Assembly (NCBI GenBank): GCA_002689995.1
Contig: NZIV01000070.1
Span: forward strand, 16,091-80,090
Direction: 5' to 3'
DNA length: 64,000 nucleotides
Source of the DNA: Fidelibacterota bacterium
GTDB lineage: Bacteria; Fidelibacterota; Marinisomatia; SCGC-AAA003-L08; GCA-2689995
Shown: positions 25,890 through 37,300 of the stretch, one piece after another
Layout: each line of letters begins with the position of its first letter
Numbering within the stretch: position 1 is the first letter of the stretch
Translations under genes and position numbers: made by a program
The notes under the pieces: model-generated
Told to the model about the DNA's origin: nothing
Database searches by the model: none
What the model saw: the letters and a program-made list of their open reading frames with translations, nothing else

Positions 25890-27095
25890 ATGAAAATTGC
25901 CTTTTTAACAGCAGGAGGACTTGCTCCTTGTTTATCAGCCTCGATTGGAAGATTAGTTGAACAATATTACCTAAAATTCCCAGACTCAAAAATGATAGGA
26001 TATTTGAACGGTTATAAAGGATTATTAATGGGTAACTCGATTAATTTCACCGAACAGGTTAAAATTAATTCAAAAGTTTTATATAATTTTGGAGGAAGTC
26101 CAATTGGAAATAGTAGAGTAAAATTAACTAATATTGATGATTGTATCAATAATGGCTATATTAAAAGGGGTGAATTGCCCCTTGAAATAGCTGCAAAGCA
26201 GTTAGTAGATGATGAAGTCGATATTTTACACACAATTGGAGGCGATGATACAAATACAACCGCCGCTGATCTTGCAAAATATTTAGAAGAAAATAATTAC
26301 AATCTAACTGTTGTTGGTTTACCGAAAACGGTAGATAATGATGTTTACCCAATAAAACAAACACTAGGAGCTTGGACAGCCGCTGAACAAGGTGCTAGCT
26401 TTTTTAGAAATATTGCAAATGAGAACACGACAAATAGCAGAAGTCTGATTATACATGAGGTTATGGGACGAAATTGCGGCTGGCTCACTGCGGCGACTGC
26501 TTTAGAATATAAAAAGATTTTAGATGCAGAAACGTTTTTACCTGAAATTTTAATTGAAAGAGAAAGATGGGATATTGATGCAATATACATCCCTGAAATC
26601 GAGCTGAATATAGAAAAGGAAGTTTCTAGACTAAGAATGATGTTAGATAAGAAAGGTTCTGTAAATATTTTTCTAAGTGAGGGAGCCGGCCTAAAATCTA
26701 TAACTTCAGAAATGGAATCGCGAGGAGAAAAAGTTAATAAAGATGCTTTTGGACATGTAAGGCTTGATGAAATAAATCCTGGAAAGTGGTTCGCTAAGCA
26801 ATTTTCACAGAGAATTGATGCTGAAAAAACATTAGTACAGAAAAGTGGATACTATGCTAGGTCAGCAAAACCATGTGAGAAAGATTTAAAATTGATTTTT
26901 AAATCTGCAGATTTAGCACTGAAGTCAGCTGTAAAAAATCAGAGTGGAGTAGTTGGTATAGATGAGCAAAACGACAACGACCTAAGATGTATTGAGTTTG
27001 AAAGAATTAAAGGTGGAAAGCCATTTAATCCTGAAGTAGGATGGTTTCAAGAAATGTTAGTTGAAATTGGTCAACTTAGTAAAAATAAAAATTAA
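25890..27095 (+). CDS. pfp: 6-phosphofructokinase, probably pyrophosphate-dependent
   Basis: A 401-aa PFK. The substrate loop 'TIGGDDTNTTAADLAKYL' (around 115) carries GGDD instead of the GGDGS of ATP-dependent enzymes, a marker of PPi dependence. 'VVGLPKTVDNDVYP' (around 143-156) has the PKTxDND motif with the catalytic Asp, and 'HEVMGRNCGWLTAATAL' is the fructose-6-phosphate region. PPi-PFK works reversibly in glycolysis and gluconeogenesis. It is divergent from the pyruvate dehydrogenase operon. The phosphoryl donor is inferred from motif, not shown. Confidence 0.88.
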   Translation: MKIAFLTAGGLAPCLSASIGRLVEQYYLKFPDSKMIGYLNGYKGLLMGNSINFTEQVKINSKVLYNFGGSPIGNSRVKLTNIDDCINNGYIKRGELPLEIAAKQLVDDEVDILHTIGGDDTNTTAADLAKYLEENNYNLTVVGLPKTVDNDVYPIKQTLGAWTAAEQGASFFRNIANENTTNSRSLIIHEVMGRNCGWLTAATALEYKKILDAETFLPEILIERERWDIDAIYIPEIELNIEKEVSRLRMMLDKKGSVNIFLSEGAGLKSITSEMESRGEKVNKDAFGHVRLDEINPGKWFAKQFSQRIDAEKTLVQKSGYYARSAKPCEKDLKLIFKSADLALKSAVKNQSGVVGIDEQNDNDLRCIEFERIKGGKPFNPEVGWFQEMLVEIGQLSKNKN

Positions 27096-27233
27096 TACGT
27101 GAATTATCGTAATGACTTTATTAAAGTTACAAATGAAGTAGCTGTTTCTATAAAACTAATCTCGCGGGTTATTAGAGCAGATATTTGAGTAAAAGAATTG
27201 CCTTAAAATAATAATTAATAACTATTAAATGAC

Positions 27234-27249
27234 TGTGATTAGTATCACA
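27234..27249. promoter_or_regulatory. Crp/Fnr-type palindromic operator
   Basis: TGTGATTAGTATCACA is an exact TGTGA-N6-TCACA site, and the palindrome extends one base further on each side (CTGTGAT/ATCACAG). It lies 138 bases before the start of the first giant secreted protein. A TATAAA-like -10 at 27275-27280 would put the site about 45 bases before a start of transcription near 27287, close to class II activator spacing. The regulator is not in the window. Confidence 0.55.
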
Positions 27250-27386
27250 GAACAGTTTTAATAATAGATATTAGTATAAATTTTTAGCATTGAGCTTGGA
27301 AAATAAGAAGGTGATGTAATAAATTGTAATTGTTGTTTTCAGGTTTTAAAAAAAGAATGACTAGCAACACAACACAGGGGAAAAAA

Positions 27387-30300
27387 ATGATAAGATACAT
27401 CAACACAAATTTTAGAATTAAAATTACTGTAATTTTTTTAGTTTTCGTCAGTTTAGCCTACTCAGTTAATACGCCTTGCGAATTGCCTGCAGATCATATC
27501 TATCTAAATGATGGTGAAGTTTGGTACAATGTTGAGTCAGATATTGGTGGATTTCAGTTTAATATTGATAATGCAATTGTTAACAGTTCTTCAGGTGGTG
27601 ATGCTGCCTTGGCTGGTTTTGTTGTTAATGCGAGCAATACTACTGTGCTCGGATTCTCGTTTTCTGGTGCTTCTATCGATTCTGGTTGTGGAGTATTAAC
27701 AAATTTGTCTGTTTCTGGTGAGGCAACAGGTTTAAGTGGGATTGTTATGTCGAACCCCTCTGGTGTTGCATTTGATGTAGAATATTATATTATAGAAGAC
27801 GGTTGTGACGATTTAGATGAAGATGGTTTATGTGATGATGTAGATGATTGTATTGGATTTTATGACGAGTGTGGCGTTTGTAATGGTTCTGGTATACCTG
27901 AAGATAGCTGTGATTGTAATGGGAGCATAGATTTAGGCTGCGGTTGCGACGAGCCTGGTCCGACTGGCTGCGATAATCAGTGCGATTCTGTCTTAGAGAG
28001 CGATCAATGCGGTGTATGCGGAGGAGATAATAGTACTTGCGAAGATTGTTCAGGTGTTCCTAATGGTGATGCAGAAATTGATGATTGTGGTGTATGTGGT
28101 GGTGAAAACGACTGTTTGAATGATAGTCATTATAACGTTGAAATAGAAGAAACGGGTATAAGTCAATTAATTATTTTTGAAGACACAATTAATGAATTGC
28201 AGGCTGGGGATGAACTTGGAGTTTTTGATTTAGCAGGAATTTTGCCAAATTCAGATTGTGGCGATGAGTCCTATGGAGAATTATTGGTAGGTGCTGGGGT
28301 TTGGAGTAATAGTCAGCTTGAGATTATTCCTATTGGCTCATCTACGGCTCCATGTCTTGGTGGTGGAGGTGTTTTGCCTGGCTTTGTTTCAGGTAACTCG
28401 ATGGAAGTACGTATATGGAGAGATGGGGAAGAAATTATTCCACAAATTGAGTTTTCTTTCGGCGACGGAGAGTTTGGAGAATTACTACCTGATGTGATTT
28501 CATCATTAATTTTGTGTGAAGGTATTATAGATGAATGTGGTTTATGTAATGGTGATAATTCTTCTTGTACTGACTGCTTAGGTGTTGTGAATGGAGATGC
28601 TGAAGAGGATTGTTTGGGTATATGTGGCGGTGGTGCAGAATTTGATGAATGTGGTGTTTGTAGTGGCGATAATTCGTCATGTTCTGGTTGTACAGATGTT
28701 TATGCAGATAATTTTAATCAAGAGGCAATTTTAGATGATGGTTCATGTCAATTCCCACCTATTGATATTGATGAACCGGAAGAATTGGCGTTTTATGATA
28801 GTAGTGTTAATATTGATCTTCCAGGGGTGATTTTTGAAGAAGTAGAAGTGAATATTGATATACCTGCAGGTGCGTTGGATATTCCGGAAGGTACTGAAGT
28901 TACTTTGGAAGCCTCTGAAGTTTCGGAGAATCAAATTCAAGACATTATTGATAGCTCCTCGTCTGCAGAAGCTGGTTTAGAAGTGTTTGAAGGTATTTCT
29001 TTTGAGGCGACTGATGAAAATGGTGTTACTGTAGATTTATCTGAAGGAGCAACGCTAGATGTTGAGATAACGTTTGAGCCAGAACGAAATGATTATGATT
29101 TAGGTTATATATCTGAGGGTGGAGAGATTATTGCCCTAGGAGCAGATTGTGTTGATAATAGTGATGGAACGTGGACATGCAATGGTGATGGACCAGGATT
29201 TGGATCTTACATTGTCTATTCATTTGATGAATCCATTGTAATAGAGGGCTGCACTCTGGCTTTTGCATGTAATTATGATGAAGGGGCTACTTTGAATGAT
29301 GGAGGTTGTCTATATTTTGATGAATGTGGTGAGTGTGGTGGTAATAATTCTACGTGCGCAGGTTGTGATGGAGTAGCAAATAGTGGGCTAGAACTTGATG
29401 AGTGTGGAGTGTGCAATGGTCCGGATGCAAGTTTTGAATGTGAAGATGGTTCTTTTGTATGCGAATATGCAGACTGTTGTAATGGAATTCAAGGATTCTA
29501 TCCAAGTTATGGACCTGGTTGCGCATGGAACCCAATAGTCTCTACAGTTCAGTCATATATTATTTTTGATGAGATTACATTTCAGGGCGAACAGATTAGC
29601 CAAGGACTAGAGGGTGGTTCTAATGGCCAGTGCCCTGATGGTGATTGTGATATTTTAACAGCAATTTATAATGGTCAAAGTGTCGGCTGGTCTTATTGTC
29701 CAGAAATTAATAATGGTATAACAATAGCGATTGAAACAAATGATGGTACAACTGCTGGGACAGAAAATTACCCTGCTATTAATGCAGCATTTGCTCCAAT
29801 AGTTTCATTTAATTTTTATGATGCGAGTGAAAATAGGACATATTACAGCGTTGCTTCTTCTCCTTTACAAACTGGAGCAGCATATTTATTTGGGAATCTT
29901 GAAATAAATGGAGATGAAGATTACCAGAGTTGTGATGGCTTTTTATTTGGTGAAAGTACTTGTTTCGACCAAGAGCCAGGCTGTCCTTTATCTTATGATT
30001 CAAATTTTAATCCAAATGCTGGTATAGCAGATTGCAGTTATTGTAGTGTTGATTATGATTTCTGTGGTTGTACAGACCCAGAAACATCAACCTATAATTC
30101 TGAGGCTACTTTAAATGACGGTTCATGCGAATATGGATTTTCATTTACTCACCAATTAGGCTTTGGAAACAACTTAATTAGTTTCCCTGGTTATTTAGAA
30201 GACGATAGCTCTCAAAATCTCTTGGAAGGCTTAATTTTTGAAGGTCCAAATGTTGCATTTTTGCTTAGTCAGGGACTTGGCTTATTTAATACATCCGGCG

Positions 30301-31346
30301 GATGGTCTGGGAATTTAAATAATATTTCGCCAACGTCTGGCTATTGGTTGAATGTTGAAGGCTCTCATAACTGGACAATTGAGTTTAGTTCAGCATTAGA
30401 ACCATGTACATCATATGAAATTGGTTTCGGAAACAATTTATTATCATATAAATGGGGGGATGATAATGCCCTTACGCTAGAAGCACTAGGAGGTTCCAAT
30501 GAAGATGGTACGGGATTTGCTGATCAAAATTTTAATTTCATCTTAGGACAAGGCGTAGGACTGTTTAATACGGTAAATGGATGGTCTGGTAATTTAAATA
30601 CCCTTACGCAAGGTAAGGGATATTGGGTTAATATTTCAAATAGTAATATTGACTTTAGGTGGGGTTTTAGTCAATGTTCAGATGTCAATGGTTCAACTAC
30701 TACCTCAGAACCTATACTGGCAAAACAGATGCTTTCAGATTTCAAGTTCACCCAATCTACTGAGCAGGCTTTTTATTTAATAAGAAATATAAAAATTGAC
30801 GGCAATCAACCGAAAATAAATGATATAGTTTTAGCTTATAATGGTGACATCTTAGTAGGCTCCACGTATTGGGAGGGAGAATATACCGTATTGCCTGTAA
30901 TGGGTAAGGATTTTTCAGGGCAAACAAGTGGTTTTTGTGAAACTGGAGATAATATTAAATTAAAAATTTACAGGCATATTGAAGGAGATATATTAGACTT
31001 GAACGGGAAAATAGACCCATGGGATAATTTGCTAGTAACTGAAATTAATATGCTTAAAGGGCAGGATTTTCATGAAAGTCCTGTTTCTTTTAGTATTAAA
31101 AAAGCATATCCGAATCCATTTAATCCTGTGACTAATTTTAACATAAATATCCCAGTGGATGAATTTACTCATTTAGGGATATATGATGTTAAAGGGAAAT
31201 TAGTAGAAACAATTGTTAATGAAAAATTGGCTGCTGGTTCTTATCAATTTAATTGGAATGCCGAACAGAGTCCCAGCGGTTTATATTTTATCAAGGCTCA
31301 ATTTAGAAATACTATTTTGTCAGAAAAAATAATACTGGTTAAATAA
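27387..31346 (+). CDS. giant secreted multidomain protein with cohesin-like domain, Cys-rich repeats and type IX-style C-terminal domain
   Basis: A 1319-aa protein from ATG 27387, where an AGGGG ribosome binding site and a good signal peptide ('[18 protein letters not shown]') favour this over the ORF-track start at 27330. Domains in order: a cohesin-like beta domain (about 28-140, '[13 protein letters not shown]', '[11 protein letters not shown]'); a thrombospondin-3-like '[12 protein letters not shown]'; several '[13 protein letters not shown]' Cys repeats; a ZU5/GAIN-like region; '[20 protein letters not shown]' units; a YPSYGPG domain shared with the next gene; two '[13 protein letters not shown]' repeats; and a final '[13 protein letters not shown]...SEKIILVK' sorting domain. 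The C-terminal signal implies type IX-like export to the surface. Function unknown; a structural or adhesive surface role is likely. Confidence 0.8.
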   Translation: MIRYINTNFRIKITVIFLVFVSLAYSVNTPCELPADHIYLNDGEVWYNVESDIGGFQFNIDNAIVNSSSGGDAALAGFVVNASNTTVLGFSFSGASIDSGCGVLTNLSVSGEATGLSGIVMSNPSGVAFDVEYYIIEDGCDDLDEDGLCDDVDDCIGFYDECGVCNGSGIPEDSCDCNGSIDLGCGCDEPGPTGCDNQCDSVLESDQCGVCGGDNSTCEDCSGVPNGDAEIDDCGVCGGENDCLNDSHYNVEIEETGISQLIIFEDTINELQAGDELGVFDLAGILPNSDCGDESYGELLVGAGVWSNSQLEIIPIGSSTAPCLGGGGVLPGFVSGNSMEVRIWRDGEEIIPQIEFSFGDGEFGELLPDVISSLILCEGIIDECGLCNGDNSSCTDCLGVVNGDAEEDCLGICGGGAEFDECGVCSGDNSSCSGCTDVYADNFNQEAILDDGSCQFPPIDIDEPEELAFYDSSVNIDLPGVIFEEVEVNIDIPAGALDIPEGTEVTLEASEVSENQIQDIIDSSSSAEAGLEVFEGISFEATDENGVTVDLSEGATLDVEITFEPERNDYDLGYISEGGEIIALGADCVDNSDGTWTCNGDGPGFGSYIVYSFDESIVIEGCTLAFACNYDEGATLNDGGCLYFDECGECGGNNSTCAGCDGVANSGLELDECGVCNGPDASFECEDGSFVCEYADCCNGIQGFYPSYGPGCAWNPIVSTVQSYIIFDEITFQGEQISQGLEGGSNGQCPDGDCDILTAIYNGQSVGWSYCPEINNGITIAIETNDGTTAGTENYPAINAAFAPIVSFNFYDASENRTYYSVASSPLQTGAAYLFGNLEINGDEDYQSCDGFLFGESTCFDQEPGCPLSYDSNFNPNAGIADCSYCSVDYDFCGCTDPETSTYNSEATLNDGSCEYGFSFTHQLGFGNNLISFPGYLEDDSSQNLLEGLIFEGPNVAFLLSQGLGLFNTSGGWSGNLNNISPTSGYWLNVEGSHNWTIEFSSALEPCTSYEIGFGNNLLSYKWGDDNALTLEALGGSNEDGTGFADQNFNFILGQGVGLFNTVNGWSGNLNTLTQGKGYWVNISNSNIDFRWGFSQCSDVNGSTTTSEPILAKQMLSDFKFTQSTEQAFYLIRNIKIDGNQPKINDIVLAYNGDILVGSTYWEGEYTVLPVMGKDFSGQTSGFCETGDNIKLKIYRHIEGDILDLNGKIDPWDNLLVTEINMLKGQDFHESPVSFSIKKAYPNPFNPVTNFNINIPVDEFTHLGIYDVKGKLVETIVNEKLAAGSYQFNWNAEQSPSGLYFIKAQFRNTILSEKIILVK

Positions 31347-31350
31347 AATT

Positions 31351-34300
31351 TTGAAAATACATAAATATATATCATTTTTTGCCGCAATATCAATTTTGAT
31401 TGGTGGTGGTTATTATCCGAGTTATGGTCCTGGATTTGAATGGAATACAATTGAATCTACGACTAATGCATTTATTATATTCGACTCAATCAATATCGAT
31501 GGAGTAGAAATTGATTCCGGTCAGGAAGGTGGTGTATCAGGGAGTTGTCCTGGGAATGATTGCGATATAGTTGGTGCAATTTACAATGGTATATGTGTTG
31601 GCTGGACTTATGCACCAGTAGTTAATGGGGGAGTGACTTTAGGTATACAGCTAAATGATGGACTTACCAGTGGTATAGAAGATTATCCACAAGTTAACGC
31701 TGCCTTTGCTCCAGTAGTAACATTTAATTTATTTGATGTTAGTGAAGGGGTTATGTTTTATAATATTGCCTCTTCACCTTTACAAGTTGGGACTGCCACT
31801 TTATTTGGTGCTTTGGAGGTTGTAGGAGATGGTGATTTTCAGAGTAGTGATGGATTTTTATTTGGAGAGCCAACAGATTTTCCTTTAGGTAATCCTGTCT
31901 GTAATGTAGTTGCTGGGCCTGATGGTTATTATGTGAATTTCACACCTTTCGGTGCTAGTGGTAACTCTTTACTGTGTGGCTATGGTGGTTGTATGGACAG
32001 CTCTGCCGATAATTACGATAGCTCTGCTGTTGAGGATGATGAGTCATGTGTTTATGCTGGATGTACCAATGAAGATGCTATAAATTATAACTTAGATGCT
32101 ACAATTGATGATGATTCTTGCGGATTTGTAGGATGCAATGATCCAACTGCAGGTAATTTTGTAGAAAATGGCCCTAATTATACTGGTCAATTATATGATT
32201 GTTCAGGAAATCCTGGAATACTAGATATGAGCTGCTGCCAGTTTATGGGATGTAATGTTGAGGGAGCCACAAACTATGTCGATACAAGTTCAGATTGCTT
32301 GGGAGAGGTAGGCGGTAATAATGACTCTTGCTGTACTTATGCTCCAACTGATATAAATACGTCGTTTATTGTGATAGAAGAAATTGTAAATTCAGAAATA
32401 TATTCAACTTCTAATTTAGAACTTTCATGGAATGAATCTGATAGCTGCCCTGAGGGTACGGAGTGGAGTTATTTAGTATGTTTAGATAATTCATCGGACT
32501 GTGATACTACATCTGCAAATTCAATTATTTATGATATTGGGTGGAATAATTCTGTTGGTTATTCAATTTTTGCATATGGTTGCGCTTTGGATATTTATGA
32601 TGAGTTGTATGGTTTTGAAGTAAGTGGTACTCTGAATTCAGATGAAAGACCAGTCCCCGAAGTACCAAATACTCTAGCTATAGTTGATGATTCGGGTGAA
32701 GGCTATGTGGAGTTGTCTTGGAATAATGCCTATCAAGCAGATTACTACAATATTGTATTTACTAATATAAATAATATGGAGGATTTAATTGAGTTTAGAG
32801 CGTCAGGCGATAGTTCTGACATAGTTATTTCAACTGAAAATGGAATGTCTTCTGCAATTTTATATCCTTTAGGTGCAGGTAAAACTTATAGTGCTAAAAT
32901 TTCATCAGTTAATTTAAATTCTTTTAATGAAGAGCAGAACTCTTCCTATAGCTTAGACACGGAGAATATTGTAGTTTTAGATTTTCCTGAAGCTCCAATA
33001 GGTGGTTTTATGGATGTTGATACGACTTCTTATCCTTATAGTATTGAGCTTTTATGGGACTCTGCTCCAAATTATGGTACATATCTTCAGGAGTGGACAT
33101 ATGAAATTTTCCAAACTGGTATAGGTTCAATTATTTCAACAACAGAGAATTCTGCGTTAGTTTCTGGTTTAAACGCTCAATCTTCATATGAATTTATAAT
33201 AACTGCTACTTCTGGATACGGACAGATTCAAGGAGCACCTTTTATTGTATCTACTACGGCTGATGGCGATGGTGCTGATTGGGGTTTTCAGGTAAAAGTA
33301 AATCATTTAGGTTATGGGTATATTCCTGTAGATGATGAAAATAATTTTTTTGGCTTTGCTGATGAGGCGACAAATTATTACGATAATAATCTAGACATTG
33401 TTGAGCCACCATCAGCGTCAGATTTTGTGAAGTTTTATTTTTTAAGAGAAGATTGGGAAGAGGATCAAATAGGGTGGGGAAGTCATTATACTCAGGAAGT
33501 AAGAAGTCGTCATGATGAAGAGTATGCTTTTGATAACTATTCAGAAGAAGATTTAGCCATTTTTAATGCACAGTTAATCTCAAATATGCCTGGTTTTGCG
33601 ACACTTGATTTTGATTTAATTAACTTCTATGGTGATGCACCAGTTAATAAAACAGATGCAAATTATTGCCCTGTATTTTTAAAATTAATAGCTTTTGATG
33701 AAATTAAATATTATAAAATTGAGGATAATACTAGAATTACAATACAGATAAATGGTTGGACTGAATATGATATGGAGTTTATTGTTGGTAATATGGTTCC
33801 GGTTGAAATTGATAATTTTATTGGAATGGCAAATAATACACAGTCAGACCCATTTAATTTACGTCCTTTCATAGATTTAAGCTGGGAGAACCATGATGAG
33901 TGTGTGTTGCATAATGACGTCGAGATTTGTAATTCAATTTCATCACGATATCCACAGACAAGTTACGTTATAGAGTTTAATGATGGTTCGGAGGATGTAG
34001 AACTTTCTACTGATATACTTTCTTATTCACATCCAGAGGTTGGAAGTTTATCTTATGAAACAGAATATAGTTTCATTTTAAGCGGTAAAAATAATTCTGG
34101 AAAAGGAGAATCATCCCAAATAAGTGTTCAAACTTTTGATAACTTGTCGCCAAATGCATACGCTGGTAGTTCTTATGATGATGAATGTGTATGGGATGAT
34201 TATGGATGTGGTAATACATATTTAACTCCTCATGACGGAAATCCAAACTCATCAAACGTAGAAGTTACTCTGAGAGGATCTGGCTTTGACCCTGAAGGTT

Positions 34301-37300
34301 TAGGTTTACGCTTTTATTGGAATCAAATTTCGGGTGATAGTATAGCTGATTTATCTGAGACTTACAGTATTCAATCATTAATAGACTCAGCAGTTCATGA
34401 GCCAACCTTTCAAGCAGGGTTGGCATTAAGTTCTCAACCTCTCGTTTATGAATTTGAGCTAGCTGTAACAGATACATTTCCAATTGGCTTGACTCAGAAT
34501 AATGGTTTTAGTGTAAATAGGGATACGGTTAAGATAACTATCTTACCTGAGAGCAATTTAAGCCCTGTTTCCTTCCTTGATGTAACTAGGACTTACAATG
34601 AAGCTGGCGATCTAGTTAAGTCTGTAGATTATATATGTATGGCTGGTGATACAATTATATATAATTTTGAAGAAAATTCTGTAATCACTAACCAAGATGA
34701 GTGCGAACAAACTGATGGTGAATGGGTTCAGCATAATGTGAATGATTTTTTAAATTGGAATTGGGAGGCTGAAAATCAAATTGGGCCGATTTGGAGAGTA
34801 CCACATGATGGTAATCCTATTACAAATTTTGCAAACATTCAATTAGTCAATAAATCGTATGACTTGGATGGTGGGGAGAGCTTTTCTGATATCAATAATA
34901 ATGGTCTATGGGACTTAGATGAGATTTATACCGATATAAATCAAAATGGCCAATACGATGAGCAATTAGATGAAATATACACTTTATGGAACAGGACGAC
35001 ACCTCCTGAAACCTATATAGATGCAAATAATAATGGGATATTCGATTATGGCGAGCCATTTAATGACTTAAATAATAATGGATATTACGATTGGTCTGAA
35101 GCAATTAACCTAGATGTCTTGACAACAAGGTCTACGCCGGGAGTAGATACTGTTCAGATTTTTATAGAAGATTCTTATGGTTATAAGGATACTTCGCAAA
35201 TGATAATATTAATTTTAGAAGAGCCTAATGAGGAACCTGTAGTAAGCATAGGTCAAGATAAGATTGTATTTATAGAGCCAGAATATGAAAGTACTTACAG
35301 TTATAAATGTGATAATCCAGAAGATGAATGCTATCCAATAATAACTGATGCTGATAATGATGTTAATAATATAGTTGATACATTAAGCATATCATGGCAT
35401 AATGGAAGTAATAATATTGAAGAAGAATTTATACTGCCTGAAGGTGACCATGAATTAACATTATGTGCTACAGATCCATATGGAGCAGAGGCATGTGACA
35501 CAAAAGTTATTACGGTATATCAAGAGCCATTGCCTGATAAGGTTAATTCTTTTAATTCATATCAGGACCTATATTATATCGAGCTTACTTGGGAAGCATC
35601 AGATTTATTAAACTTAAGTGATGAATATTCTGATTTAGGATATGATGACTCTTTATTGCAGCATATTGAAATGTACCCATATAATTTGAATGCAGCCAGA
35701 TATGAAATTTATAGGAATAATGAATTATTAAGTATAGTAAATCGTGAAACTATAGATCAGACTGAATTTAGGTATATAGATAATGGATTAAACCCATCTA
35801 CGACTTATGAATATAAAATCATACCGTTGAATAGTCATGGAAGAGCAGGAGTGCCAAGTGATGATAAAATTATTTCTACGACAGACAGGCCTACAATACG
35901 CCTAGTATCACCTAATGGGACTGAGATTTGGGCTTCTTCCTATTATGATCCAAGTTTGGGGCAGGAGATTATTAGAGCATTTCCTGTAGACTGGGAAATG
36001 ACTTCAGTACAGAATATTCAAAAAATCAATATTTATGTTTCTCATGATAATGGTCAAACGTGGGAGCAGGCAGAGAACTTTTATGAGAAAAATATTGAAG
36101 CTGTATGTTCAGATGGAGAATCTAGTAACAATGAGTGTGAGGATATAAATTTAGAGTTATACCTCAATCCAATGTCGTGCGAGGCGATGGGGCATAAATG
36201 GGTTTATGACGGCATTGATAAATGTTTTGCTCAGTTAGTAGAATTAGATAGTTATTCTGAAGATGCCTCTAATCAGGATCTCGCAGTGCAAGAATACACT
36301 CAAGATGCATATGCAATCAGCCCGCAAATAGATTTTACTTTAGACTCAGATCCCGAATTGATTTTTAATCAAGGTGATCAATACATTATTCAAGATGTAG
36401 TGGAAGATGCAACCTACATTAAAGGAGAAGGTATTGAAATTAATCATAATACACTTGTTAAAATCGTTGCATATGACAGAGGTGATTATTTTGATATCTA
36501 TAACGAAACCCCTCCAAATGGATGGAATAGTTCTGTAACAATGATAGAAGATGTCAGCGATGGTTCATTTACGCTTTCTTCAAATAAAGTGACTCGGATA
36601 TTCGATATTGGGTGGCATTTATTTGGGCCACCCGTTAAGCCGTATATCCCAAGAATGTTTGATGCGTTCCAAGAGCCACACGGGTTTGGTGATTGGGCAT
36701 ATGATTGGATTTCTTTTGCTCAAAGCGGCTCTTTTTCAGATTTATATATGCAGATGGGTAGAGGTTATTATCTAAATAATACATCTATTGGTAATCTAAC
36801 TATATATGGAGATCCTGTAATCAATTCAGATTTCCTTGAATATGATATTAGTGATATAAATAGTGGAAATTATTCAATAGCAGATATAAAATTAAATAAA
36901 GGATGGAATTTGATTTCTAATACATTAGTTCGACCGATTACAAAATATAATTTTGAGGTCATCCACTTGGAAGATAATTCAAATTATACATATGATCAAG
37001 CTGTGAGTTACGGATTTGTTCAGCCAAATATTTATGGATATGAGTCTGGCTATTATACAACAAATTCAATTTATCCATTTGAAGGTTATTTCTTACATGC
37101 GGCTCGTGGAGATATGTTGTTAAAAATTAGACCTCATGACTTTGAGCAGCTGGGTAAAGTCGTTGAGAATGATGTATGGGAGTTAGAATTAACAGCAAAA
37201 ATCGAGGATAATAATTATAGGGATAGGATTGTTGTTGGCTTAGGACAATCTTCGAAGGATGGATTTAAATATGGTGAAGATGAGGTTAAACTTCCACCTT

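Noticed and set aside
27330-27386. N-terminal extension of the first giant in the ORF track
   Set aside because: The AGGGG site and signal peptide support the start at 27387.
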